Assembly (NCBI GenBank): GCA_046349435.1
Contig: JAXMCI010000073.1
Coordinates: forward strand, 1-6,879
DNA from: JAXMCI01 sp046349435
GTDB lineage: Bacteria > Pseudomonadota > Alphaproteobacteria > Dongiales > Dongiaceae
Direction of reading: 5' to 3'
Length of the DNA stretch: 6,879 nucleotides
Shown here: piece by piece, positions 1-5,772 of the stretch
How the letters are laid out: each line of letters starts with the position of its first letter
How positions within the stretch are numbered: position 1 is the first letter of the stretch
Translations under genes and position numbers: made by a program
The notes under the pieces: model-generated
Seen by the model: only the letters and a program-made list of their open reading frames with translations
What the model was told of the DNA's origin: nothing
Databases searched by the model: none

Positions 1-14
1 TCGGCCGACCGGAC

Positions 15-22
15 AAGGGAGA
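15..22 (+). promoter_or_regulatory. Ribosome binding site of the binding-protein gene
   Basis: The purine-rich stretch AAGGGAGA lies 6 bases before the ATG at 29, with its GGGAG core 7 bases away. This is good Shine-Dalgarno spacing and supports that ATG as the start. No promoter can be judged because only 28 bases precede the gene. Confidence 0.7.
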
Positions 23-28
23 CGAACG

Positions 29-1570
29 ATGAGGCAGGGTTGGGGGGCGACGCGCCGCCAGGTTCTCAAGGGCGCGCTGGCGGGAGCCGCGGTGGCCGCG
101 GCGCCGGGCCTGTGGAGCAAGGGCGCGGCGGCGGCCGGCAAGGGCGGCACGATCCGGGTCGGCACCACCGGCGGCGGCGCCAAGGACAGCATCGATCCGC
201 ACAATGCGGTGGGCTATCCCGACATCGCGCGCGTCTTCGCGCTCTACGACCCGCTGGCGATGCGCAACGCCAACTACGAGTACGAGCTGCTGCTGGCCGA
301 GGAGATCTCGGGCAACGCGGCCGCCGACCTGTGGACGATCCGCCTGAAGCAGGGCCTGACCTTCCACAACGGCAAGCCGGTGACCGCCGACGACGTGATC
401 TACTCGATCCGCCGGATCATCGACCCGAAGGCGCCGAAGGTCGGCGCCGCCGGCCTCGCCGACGTCGATCCGAACGGCATGAAGAAGCTCGACGACCGCA
501 CTGTGGCGGTGCAGCTGAAGCGGCCCTTCGCCATCTTCGACGAGCAGATCGGCCAGTACTTCAACGGCATCGTCCCGACCGACTTCGACCTCAACAAGCC
601 GGTCGGCACCGGCGCCTTCGCCTTCGCCGACTTCAAGCCCGGCGACCGCAGCCGCTTCACCGCCAACAAGAGCTACTGGCGGCAGGGCCAGCCGATGGCG
701 GACGAGCTGGTGATCATCGACTTCCCCGACGACACGGCGCGGGTCAACGCGCTGCTCGGCGGCCAGCTCGAGGCGATCGACAACCTGCCGCTGGCGCAGA
801 TGCGGGTGATCGAGGCCGACCCGAACTTCAAGCTGCTGGTCGCCAAGACCGGCGCGTGGCTGCCCTTCACCATGCGCGTCGACGTCGCGCCGTTCAACGA
901 CCCGCGGGTGCGCCAGGCGCTGCGGCTGGTCGTCGACCGGCAGCAGATGGTCGACCAGGCGCTGGCAGGCCAGGGCTGGGTCGGCAACGACATGTACTCG
1001 CCCTTCGACCCCTGCTTCGCTTCCGAGCTGCCGCAGCGCACCCAGGACCTGGAGAAGGCCAAGGCGCTGCTCAAGGAGGCCGGCAAGGAGGGTCTCACCA
1101 TCGAGCTCGTCACCTCGCCGGTGGCCGCCGGCCTGGTCGAGGCGGCGCAGGTGCTGGCCGAGCAGGCCAAGGGCGCCGGCATCACGATCAACGTGAAGAA
1201 GGTCGACAGCGGCGTGTTCTACGGCGACGACTACCTGAAGTGGCCGTTCGCGCAGGACTTCTGGTTCACCCGCGACTACCTCGCCCAGGTCTCGCAGGGC
1301 AGCGTGCCCACGGCGCCGTTCAACGAGACGCACTGGGCCGACCCGGAGTACATCAAGCTGACCGACCGGGCCCGCGCCACCATCGACAAGGACAAGCGCT
1401 GCGCCCTGCTGCGGGAGGCGCAGAAGATGGAATACGAGAACGGCGGCCACATCATCTGGGGCTTCCGCAACCAGGTCGACGCCTACAGCGCGAAGATCAC
1501 CGGCCTGCAGCCCTCGAAGACCGGCACGCCGCTCGGCAATTACGGCTTTGCCCAGGTCTCGTTCGTCTGA
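29..1570 (+). CDS. Tat-exported ABC transporter substrate-binding protein (SBP_bac_5 family)
   Basis: Periplasmic binding protein of a peptide/opine/nickel-class ABC importer; it captures the ligand and hands it to the permeases encoded downstream. The 513 residues are a normal length for the family. Residues 8-14 (TRRQVLK) form a twin-arginine motif, followed by an Ala-rich hydrophobic stretch (about 16-28) and a likely AxA cleavage near residues 33-36, so export is probably by Tat in folded form. Family landmarks are the 'LTFHNGKPVTADDVIYSIRR' block (about 110-129), DPRVRQALRLVVDRQ (about 291-305) and DLEKAKALLKEAG (about 340-352). The start is fixed by a well-spaced Shine-Dalgarno and by the Tat signal at the correct distance. 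No lipobox cysteine is seen. Family members bind di- and oligopeptides, glutathione, opines, nickel or sugars, and the ligand cannot be told from sequence alone. It is separated from the permease genes by 541 bases of palindromic sequence, so its expression may differ from theirs. Confidence 0.95.
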   Translation: MRQGWGATRRQVLKGALAGAAVAAAPGLWSKGAAAAGKGGTIRVGTTGGGAKDSIDPHNAVGYPDIARVFALYDPLAMRNANYEYELLLAEEISGNAAADLWTIRLKQGLTFHNGKPVTADDVIYSIRRIIDPKAPKVGAAGLADVDPNGMKKLDDRTVAVQLKRPFAIFDEQIGQYFNGIVPTDFDLNKPVGTGAFAFADFKPGDRSRFTANKSYWRQGQPMADELVIIDFPDDTARVNALLGGQLEAIDNLPLAQMRVIEADPNFKLLVAKTGAWLPFTMRVDVAPFNDPRVRQALRLVVDRQQMVDQALAGQGWVGNDMYSPFDPCFASELPQRTQDLEKAKALLKEAGKEGLTIELVTSPVAAGLVEAAQVLAEQAKGAGITINVKKVDSGVFYGDDYLKWPFAQDFWFTRDYLAQVSQGSVPTAPFNETHWADPEYIKLTDRARATIDKDKRCALLREAQKMEYENGGHIIWGFRNQVDAYSAKITGLQPSKTGTPLGNYGFAQVSFV

Positions 1571-1587
1571 CCGTCCTGGGGCAGGAG

Positions 1588-1629
1588 GTGGGAGCGTGCA
1601 CCGCAATGGCAGAAGGTGCACGCCCCCGC
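1588..1629 (+). promoter_or_regulatory. Stem-loop just downstream of the binding-protein gene
   Basis: GCGTGCACC (1594-1602) pairs perfectly with GGTGCACGC (1615-1623) around a 12-base loop. Beyond one mismatch, the stem continues with 1588-1592 against 1625-1629, including one G-T wobble. It begins 18 bases after the stop codon. No T-run follows, so it does not look like an intrinsic terminator. A stem here could protect the binding-protein message from 3' decay, or partly attenuate read-through so that binding protein exceeds permease; that role is inferred from other importer operons. Confidence 0.55.
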
Positions 1630-1638
1630 TATCGTGCG

Positions 1639-1671
1639 GGCCTCATCCTTCGACAAGCTCAGGATGAGGCC
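1639..1671 (+). repeat. Palindromic repeat, copy 1 (CCTCATCCT class)
   Basis: Arms CCTCATCCT (1641-1649) and AGGATGAGG (1661-1669) enclose the 11-base loop TCGACAAGCTC, and the stem extends two more G-C pairs outward. Loop and arms match copy 2 (1697-1727) read on the opposite strand. Elements of this form are, from general knowledge, scattered between genes in many alphaproteobacteria. It is non-coding; open frames crossing it are an effect of GC content. Confidence 0.75.
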
Positions 1672-1696
1672 TCCCGAGGCCGCGCCCGCGCCCCGA

Positions 1697-1727
1697 ACCT
1701 CGCCCTGAGCGTGTCGGAGGGCGAGGT
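1697..1727 (-). repeat. Palindromic repeat, copy 2, inverted relative to copy 1
   Basis: Arms CCTCGCCCT (1698-1706) and AGGGCGAGG (1718-1726) enclose an 11-base loop, with one further A-T pair outside. Read on the - strand the loop is CCGACACGCTC, matching 9 of 11 bases of the copy 1 loop. The two arm positions that differ from copy 1 (AT to GC) have changed on both sides of the stem, so pairing is kept. Confidence 0.72.
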
Positions 1728-1778
1728 CGGCACGGCGTCTCAGCCTGCCCGCGGAGAGGGGGTGGCGCCGGTCGATTT

Positions 1779-2000
1779 GCGCACGCGAAGCCGCGAAGAG
1801 CGCGAGGCGATCTCTTCGTCGCGGCCCAGCAGATGATTGACTCACGCCGAGGCGCAGAGGCGCAGGGAAGAGGTGCGCGGGCCTGGCCGGCGCACCCTCG
1901 GCGTCCTCCGCGCCTCGGCGTGCCATATTCTTGCCTCTCCGGCGCGCCGGCGCCGGATTGGTCCCGCTCTTCTTCGCGGCCTTCGCGGCTTCGCGTGCGC
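1779..2000. repeat. Pair of 20-base perfect inverted repeats enclosing a second palindrome
   Basis: The sequence gcgcacgcgaagccgcgaag at 1779-1798 recurs as its exact reverse complement at 1981-2000. The right-hand copy carries an extra related unit next to it (about 1969-1980, containing ttcgcggc), as if a short motif had been duplicated. The 182 bases between hold the inner palindrome at 1843-1922 and no plausible gene. The arrangement could be a small non-autonomous element, or two common intergenic repeats of opposite orientation that landed together. No target-site duplication was identified. Confidence 0.65.
1843..1922. repeat. Inner imperfect palindrome with 18-base arms
   Basis: Bases 1843-1860 and the reverse complement of 1905-1922 agree at 17 of 18 positions, including a perfect 13-base core (cacgccgaggcgc / gcgcctcggcgtg). 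Toward the centre, GGTGCGC (1872-1878) pairs with GCGCACC (1890-1896). The whole 80 bases can therefore fold into a long interrupted hairpin. It lies wholly inside the outer inverted repeat at 1779-2000. Confidence 0.65.
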
Positions 2001-2008
2001 CAATCGGG

Positions 2009-2044
2009 CGTTGCCGCCGGCGCCGGCACCGGCCGTCGGCAACG
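2009..2044. repeat. GC-rich stem-loop
   Basis: CGTTGCCG (2009-2016) pairs with CGGCAACG (2037-2044), and after one mismatch 2018-2021 pairs with 2032-2035. It lies just outside the right arm of the outer inverted repeat. No function can be assigned; in sequence this GC-rich some hairpins are expected by chance, but the perfect 8-base stem is stronger than most. Confidence 0.4.
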
Positions 2045-2070
2045 TGCCTGCGGCTTACCCCCTACCCTAG

Positions 2071-2093
2071 CCCTCCCCCGCAAGGGGGGAGGG
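2071..2093 (+). repeat. C-run/G-run hairpin immediately upstream of the permease genes
   Basis: CCCTCCCCC (2071-2079) pairs with GGGGGAGGG (2085-2093) around a GCAAG loop. This is a familiar intergenic repeat type in high-GC proteobacteria, from general knowledge. Its 3' arm is the only Shine-Dalgarno-like sequence before the permease ATG at 2112, 17-18 bases away, so folding would hide the only candidate ribosome-binding sequence. It has no T-run, so termination is not indicated. Confidence 0.6.
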
Positions 2094-2111
2094 AATTCCT
2101 AGCCGTCCGGA

Positions 2112-3095
2112 ATGGCCGGAGCTGGCACGCCCGCGCTGCCGCTGCTGCGGTTCTGCCTGCGGCGGCTGGCGCTCGGCGTGCTGACGCTGTTCTTCGTCTC
2201 GCTGCTGGTGTTCGTCGCCACGCAGGCGCTGTCCGGGGACGCGGCCACCGCGATCCTCGGCAAGACCGCGACGCCGGAGCGGCTGGCGGCGCTGCGGGCG
2301 CAGCTGCACCTCACCGACCCGCTGTGGCGGCAATATGGCGGCTGGCTGCTCGGCGTGCTGCAGGGCGATCTCGGGCTGTCGCTGGCCACCGGCAAGCCGG
2401 TGACGCAGCTGATCGGCGAGCGCATCGGCAACTCGGCCTTCCTGGTGCTGATCTCGGCGGTCATCGCGATTCCCGCGGCACTCGGCGCCGGCATCGCGGC
2501 CGCCGTGCGGCGCGACCGGGCGCTCGACCACATCCTCTCGACGGCCTCGCTGGTGCTGGCGGCGCTGCCCGAGTTCGTCATCGGCATCGGCCTCATCCTG
2601 GTGCTGTCGATCGGCTTCCTGCACTGGCTGCCGGCAGTCTCGCTGCTCGCCGACGGCGTCCCGCTGTGGCGCCAGCCGCAGCAGCTGGCGCTGCCGGCGC
2701 TGACCCTGATCCTCGCCGTCGTCCCCTATATGAGCCGCATCATGCGGGCCTCGATGGTCGAGGTGATGGAGAGCGACTACGTCCAGATGGCCGAGCTCAA
2801 GGGCCTGCCGCGCCGGCTGGTCATCCTGCGCCACGCCGTGCCCAACGCCATCGTGCCGTCGATCCAGGTGGTGGCCCTGCAGCTCGCCTGGCTGGCCGGC
2901 GGCGTGGTGGTGGTCGAGTACGTCTTCCGCTTCCCCGGCATCGGCCAGAGCCTGGTCGACGGCGTCGCCAACCGCGACCTGCCGGTGATCCAGGCGCTGA
3001 CCCTGCTGATCGGCGGGCTCTACGTGCTGCTCAACCTGGTCGCCGACGTCGCCACCATCCTGCTGACGCCGCGCCTCAAGACGGGGCTGGCATGA
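2112..3095 (+). CDS. ABC transporter permease, DppB/OppB type
   Basis: Inner-membrane channel subunit of the importer, 327 residues, typical for BPD_transp_1 permeases of the peptide class. It has one membrane segment near the N-terminus (about 18-40), a periplasmic stretch with the GDLGLSLATGKPVTQLI pattern common in DppB-like proteins (85-101), then segments at about 107-132, 143-169, 191-211, 248-270 and 291-315. The ATPase-contacting EAA loop lies at about 217-246 and includes DYVQMAELKGL. The ATG at 2112 is chosen because an in-frame TAG at 2100 bars anything longer and the family N-terminus (LLRFCLRRL) follows at once. No well-spaced Shine-Dalgarno is present; the nearest purine run sits in the arm of a hairpin. 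The stop overlaps the next gene's start (ATGA). It is presumably partnered with the next permease as a heterodimer. Confidence 0.95.
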   Translation: MAGAGTPALPLLRFCLRRLALGVLTLFFVSLLVFVATQALSGDAATAILGKTATPERLAALRAQLHLTDPLWRQYGGWLLGVLQGDLGLSLATGKPVTQLIGERIGNSAFLVLISAVIAIPAALGAGIAAAVRRDRALDHILSTASLVLAALPEFVIGIGLILVLSIGFLHWLPAVSLLADGVPLWRQPQQLALPALTLILAVVPYMSRIMRASMVEVMESDYVQMAELKGLPRRLVILRHAVPNAIVPSIQVVALQLAWLAGGVVVVEYVFRFPGIGQSLVDGVANRDLPVIQALTLLIGGLYVLLNLVADVATILLTPRLKTGLA

Positions 3096-3979
3096 GCGCG
3101 GCGACGGCGGAGGAGGCGAAGCGCGGCGCCGGCCGGGCGCCCTGGCTGCTGACGCTGGGCGCGGCGCTGGCCTTCCCGCGCACGCGCATCGGCCTCGCCA
3201 TCGTCGTCGTCGTCGTGGCGGTGGCGCTGCTCGGCCCGGCGCTGGCGCCCTATGGACCGACCAGGTTCGTGGCGCCGCCCTACGCCCCGCCCTCGGCCAA
3301 GGCGCTGCTCGGCACCGACTATCTCGGGCGCGACGCGCTGAGCCGCTTCCTCTGGGGCGGCTGGTCGGTGCTGGGATTGTCGCTCGCCGCGACGCTGATC
3401 GGGCTCGCCGCCGGCATCGTCATCGGGCTGGTCTCGGCCTATGCGCGCAACTGGCTGGACGACGTGCTGATGCGGGCGATGGACGTGCTGCTGGCCTTCC
3501 CGCAGATCGTCTTCGTGCTGCTGCTGATCTCGACCCTCGGCCCGCAGCTCTGGCTGATCGTGCTGACCGTCGCCGCCTCGCACATGCCGCGGGTGGCGCG
3601 CGTCACCCGCGCCGCCGCCGCCGAGGTCATCACCCGCGACTTCGTGCTCTCGGCCGAGGCGCTCGGCGAGCGGCGCGGATGGATCCTGCTCGGCGAGGTG
3701 CTGCCCAACCTCTCCTCGCCGCTGCTGGTCGAGTTCGGGCTGCGCCTGACCTACTCGATCGGGCTGGTGGCGGCGGTGAGCTTCCTCGGCTTCGGGCTGC
3801 AGCCGCCGGCCGCCGACTGGGGGCTGATGATCAACGAGAACCGCATCGGCCTCACCATCCAGCCCTGGCCGGTGGTGCTGCCGGTGCTGGCGATCGGGCT
3901 CCTCACCATCGGAACGAACCTGGTGACCGACGGCATCGCCCGGGCGGCGATCGGGCTGGGGCGGAGCGCCGGGGCGTGA
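3092..3979 (+). CDS. ABC transporter permease, DppC/OppC type
   Basis: Second channel subunit of the importer, 295 residues. The ATG at 3092 overlaps the preceding stop by 4 bases, pointing to translational coupling. The same frame is open upstream as far as 1931, but that stretch is only the shadow of the first permease. A short cytoplasmic tail precedes a first membrane segment at about 33-55. Then comes the DppC hallmark GTDYLGRD (74-81), further segments at about 91-117, 131-150, 210-234 and 259-280, and an EAA loop at about 177-206 (with LSAEALGERRG). The C-terminal LGFGLQPPAADWG pattern (232-244) is also characteristic of DppC/OppC proteins. The stop at 3977-3979 overlaps the GTG start of the ATPase. 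Nothing is broken or unusual in this gene. Confidence 0.95.
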   Translation: MSAATAEEAKRGAGRAPWLLTLGAALAFPRTRIGLAIVVVVVAVALLGPALAPYGPTRFVAPPYAPPSAKALLGTDYLGRDALSRFLWGGWSVLGLSLAATLIGLAAGIVIGLVSAYARNWLDDVLMRAMDVLLAFPQIVFVLLLISTLGPQLWLIVLTVAASHMPRVARVTRAAAAEVITRDFVLSAEALGERRGWILLGEVLPNLSSPLLVEFGLRLTYSIGLVAAVSFLGFGLQPPAADWGLMINENRIGLTIQPWPVVLPVLAIGLLTIGTNLVTDGIARAAIGLGRSAGA

Positions 3980-5772
3980 GCGAGGCCGCGGTCCGCGTCG
4001 AGAACCTCAGCGTCGGCGTCGCCGGCAGCCCGGCGCTGATCGTCGACGAGATCGGCTTCGCGATCGGCGCCGGCGAGGTGCTCGGGCTGGTCGGCGAGTC
4101 GGGCTCGGGCAAGACCACGGTCGGGCTGGCGCTGCTCGGCCATGCAAGGCGCGGCTCGGAGATCCGCGGCGGCCGCGCGACCATCGCCGGCACCGAGCTG
4201 CTCGGCCTCTCCCCGGAGGCGCGGCGCGACCGCCGCGGCCGGCTGGTCGCCTACATCCCGCAGGACCCCTCGACGGCGCTCAACCCCGCCCTGCTGATCG
4301 GCCTGCAGCTCGAGGAGATGCTGGCGGTGCACGCGCCGGCCCTCGACGCCGCGGCCCGCGCCCGGCGCATCGCCGAGATGCTGGGCGAGGTGCGGCTGCC
4401 GCAGGATCCGGCCTTCCTGCGCCGCTACCCGCACCAGCTCTCCGGCGGCCAGCAGCAGCGTGTCGCCATCGCCATGGCCTTCGCCTGCCGGCCGCCGGCG
4501 ATCGTGCTCGACGAGCCGACGACCGGGCTCGACGTCACCACCCAGGCGCATGTTCTGGAGACGATCCGCAACCTCTGCGGCCGCTACGGCGTCGCCGCGC
4601 TCTATGTCAGCCATGACCTCGCCGTGGTCGCCTCGCTCGCCGACCGCGGGCTGGTGATGTATTCGGGCCGGGGGGTCGAGGCGGCACCGACCGCGGCCCT
4701 GTTCTCGCGGCCGCGGCATCCCTATACGCGCCGGCTGCTCGCCGCGGTGCCCGACGTCGACGGGCGGCACCGGCTGGTCGGGATTCCCGGCTACGCCCCC
4801 TCCCCGCGCCGCCGGCCGCCGGGCTGCGCCTCGCGCCGCGCTGCGAGGCGGTCACGAATGGTGCAGCGGAGCAGGCGCCTGCCGCCACCGAGGTCGGGCC
4901 GCGTCACGCGGTGCGCTGCTGGCATGCTTCGGCGCAGCGCTGGCGGTGCGCGCCGCTGCCGGCATCGGTCGCGGCTGCCGGCGGCGCCGAGCCGGCCGGG
5001 TGCTGGCGTGGTGCGCGGCGTCACTGCGCGGCACGGGTGGTGCAGGTGCGCGTACCTGGCATCGACCTCGCGCTGCAGCCGCGGCAGTGCCCGGCGCTGG
5101 TCGGCGAGTCCGGCTGCGGCAAGACCACGCTGGCGCGCTGCATCGCCGGGCTGCATCCGAGCTTCGACGGCGAGATCGCGCTCGACGGACGCGGGAGCCT
5201 GCCGCACCGCGCGCGCGACCGCGCCGCCGCCGACCGGCGCAAGGTGCAGTACGTCTTCCAGAGCCCCTATGCCTCGGCTCAACCCGCGGCGCACCATCGG
5301 CCAGATCGTGTCGCGGCCGCTCAGCAGCATCTTCACCGCCCTGACGCCGGCGCGCCGCCGCGACCGCGCCGCCGCGCTGCTCGAGCAGGTAGCGCTCGGA
5401 CCGGCCTTCCTCGACCGCTTCCCCGACCAGCTCTCGGGCGGCGAGCGCCAGCGCGCGGCGATCGCCCGGGCGCTGGCGGCGGAGCCCACCGTGCTGGTCT
5501 GCGACGAGATCACCTCGGCGCTCGACGTCTCGGTGCAGGCGGCGATCGTCGAGCTGCTCGGCGAGCTGCAGCGCTCGATGCAGCTCGGCATGCTGTTCGT
5601 CACGCACAACTTGGCGCTGATCCGCACCATCGCCGACCGGGTCGTGGTGATGAGCCGCGGCCGCATCGTCGAGAGCGGCGCGACCGCCGCGGTGTTCGCG
5701 CAGCCGGCGGCCGACTACACCCGCGAGCTGCTGGCCAGCACGCCGCGGCTGGAGGCGTCAGTCCCCGCCTGA
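3976..5772 (+). CDS. Fused two-domain peptide ABC transporter ATPase (DppD-DppF type), with an internal out-of-frame segment
   Basis: Cytoplasmic energy-coupling subunit carrying both nucleotide-binding domains in one chain, as in GsiA or YejF. The GTG start at 3976 overlaps the permease stop (GTGA) and is followed directly by the domain start (AVRVENLSV). Domain 1 is complete: Walker A GESGSGKTT (40-48), Q-loop region YIPQDPSTALNP, signature LSGGQQQR (155-162), Walker B with D179-E180, and H-loop His213. Domain 2 retains, in the same frame, signature LSGGERQR (486-493), Walker B D510-E511 and H-loop His544. Its Walker A, GESGCGKTT, is encoded at 5103-5129 in a different frame. In the nominal 598-residue product, residues about 275-434 are Arg/Ala/Ser-rich nonsense. 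If the sequence is correct, domain 2 lacks its P-loop and the transporter is probably impaired. If two indels are sequencing errors, this is an ordinary intact fusion of about 600 residues. The nominal frame is open throughout, so the defect is easily missed. Confidence 0.85.
   Translation: MSEAAVRVENLSVGVAGSPALIVDEIGFAIGAGEVLGLVGESGSGKTTVGLALLGHARRGSEIRGGRATIAGTELLGLSPEARRDRRGRLVAYIPQDPSTALNPALLIGLQLEEMLAVHAPALDAAARARRIAEMLGEVRLPQDPAFLRRYPHQLSGGQQQRVAIAMAFACRPPAIVLDEPTTGLDVTTQAHVLETIRNLCGRYGVAALYVSHDLAVVASLADRGLVMYSGRGVEAAPTAALFSRPRHPYTRRLLAAVPDVDGRHRLVGIPGYAPSPRRRPPGCASRRAARRSRMVQRSRRLPPPRSGRVTRCAAGMLRRSAGGARRCRHRSRLPAAPSRPGAGVVRGVTARHGWCRCAYLASTSRCSRGSARRWSASPAAARPRWRAASPGCIRASTARSRSTDAGACRTARATAPPPTGARCSTSSRAPMPRLNPRRTIGQIVSRPLSSIFTALTPARRRDRAAALLEQVALGPAFLDRFPDQLSGGERQRAAIARALAAEPTVLVCDEITSALDVSVQAAIVELLGELQRSMQLGMLFVTHNLALIRTIADRVVVMSRGRIVESGATAAVFAQPAADYTRELLASTPRLEASVPA
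4796..5277 (+). other. Frameshifted segment inside the ATPase gene
   Basis: Up to GIPGYAP (codons ending near 4797) the protein signal is in the frame of the GTG start. From about 4803 it continues one frame over, reading GLRLAPRCEAV and then HAVRCWH, the cysteine-containing oligopeptide-transporter C-terminal motif that follows domain 1 in DppD-like ATPases. The same frame then gives VGESGCGKTTLARCIAGLH and the Q-loop FQSPYAS. At 5276-5277 a surplus G (TCG-G-CTC) returns the signal to the original frame, which continues LNPRRTIGQIVSRPL. Removing one G there restores the expected FQSPYASLNPRR. The first shift corresponds to one missing base (or two extra) in or near the C-rich run at 4796-4806. 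Confidence 0.8.

Noticed and set aside
1639..1727. CRISPR array or attachment site
   Set aside because: There are only two copies, in opposite orientation, each self-complementary, with no regular spacer pattern and no tRNA or integrase nearby.
40..1836. Long open frame on the + strand overlapping the binding-protein gene
   Set aside because: It is a +2 shadow of the binding-protein gene, extremely rich in Arg, Gly and Ala with no domain pattern. It arises from the high GC content.
1540..2102. Several open frames on both strands in the spacer (for example 1643-2083 and 1842-2042 on the - strand, 1833-2102 on the + strand)
   Set aside because: They run through the palindromic repeats, and their Arg/Ala/Pro-rich translations are translated repeat sequence. 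None has a convincing ribosome-binding site or family pattern.
2067..2834. Long - strand frame opposite the first permease
   Set aside because: It is Gln/Arg/His-rich low-complexity sequence, antisense to a well-supported membrane protein. It is a shadow of GC-skewed codon positions.
3751..4770. 339-residue - strand frame opposite the second permease and ATPase domain 1
   Set aside because: It is antisense to clear ABC motifs, and its composition (Arg, Gly, Asp, Gln) is typical of reverse-strand shadows.
5276..5277. Programmed ribosomal frameshift in the ATPase
   Set aside because: No slippery heptamer or specific downstream structure was recognised, and two or more separate shifts would be needed. 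Indels or sequence errors are simpler.
4791..5666. - strand frames opposite the ATPase segment where the coding frame is disturbed
   Set aside because: I considered these as an alternative gene filling the frameshifted segment. The + strand alternative frame gives Walker A and Q-loop motifs, whereas the - strand frames show no family pattern.
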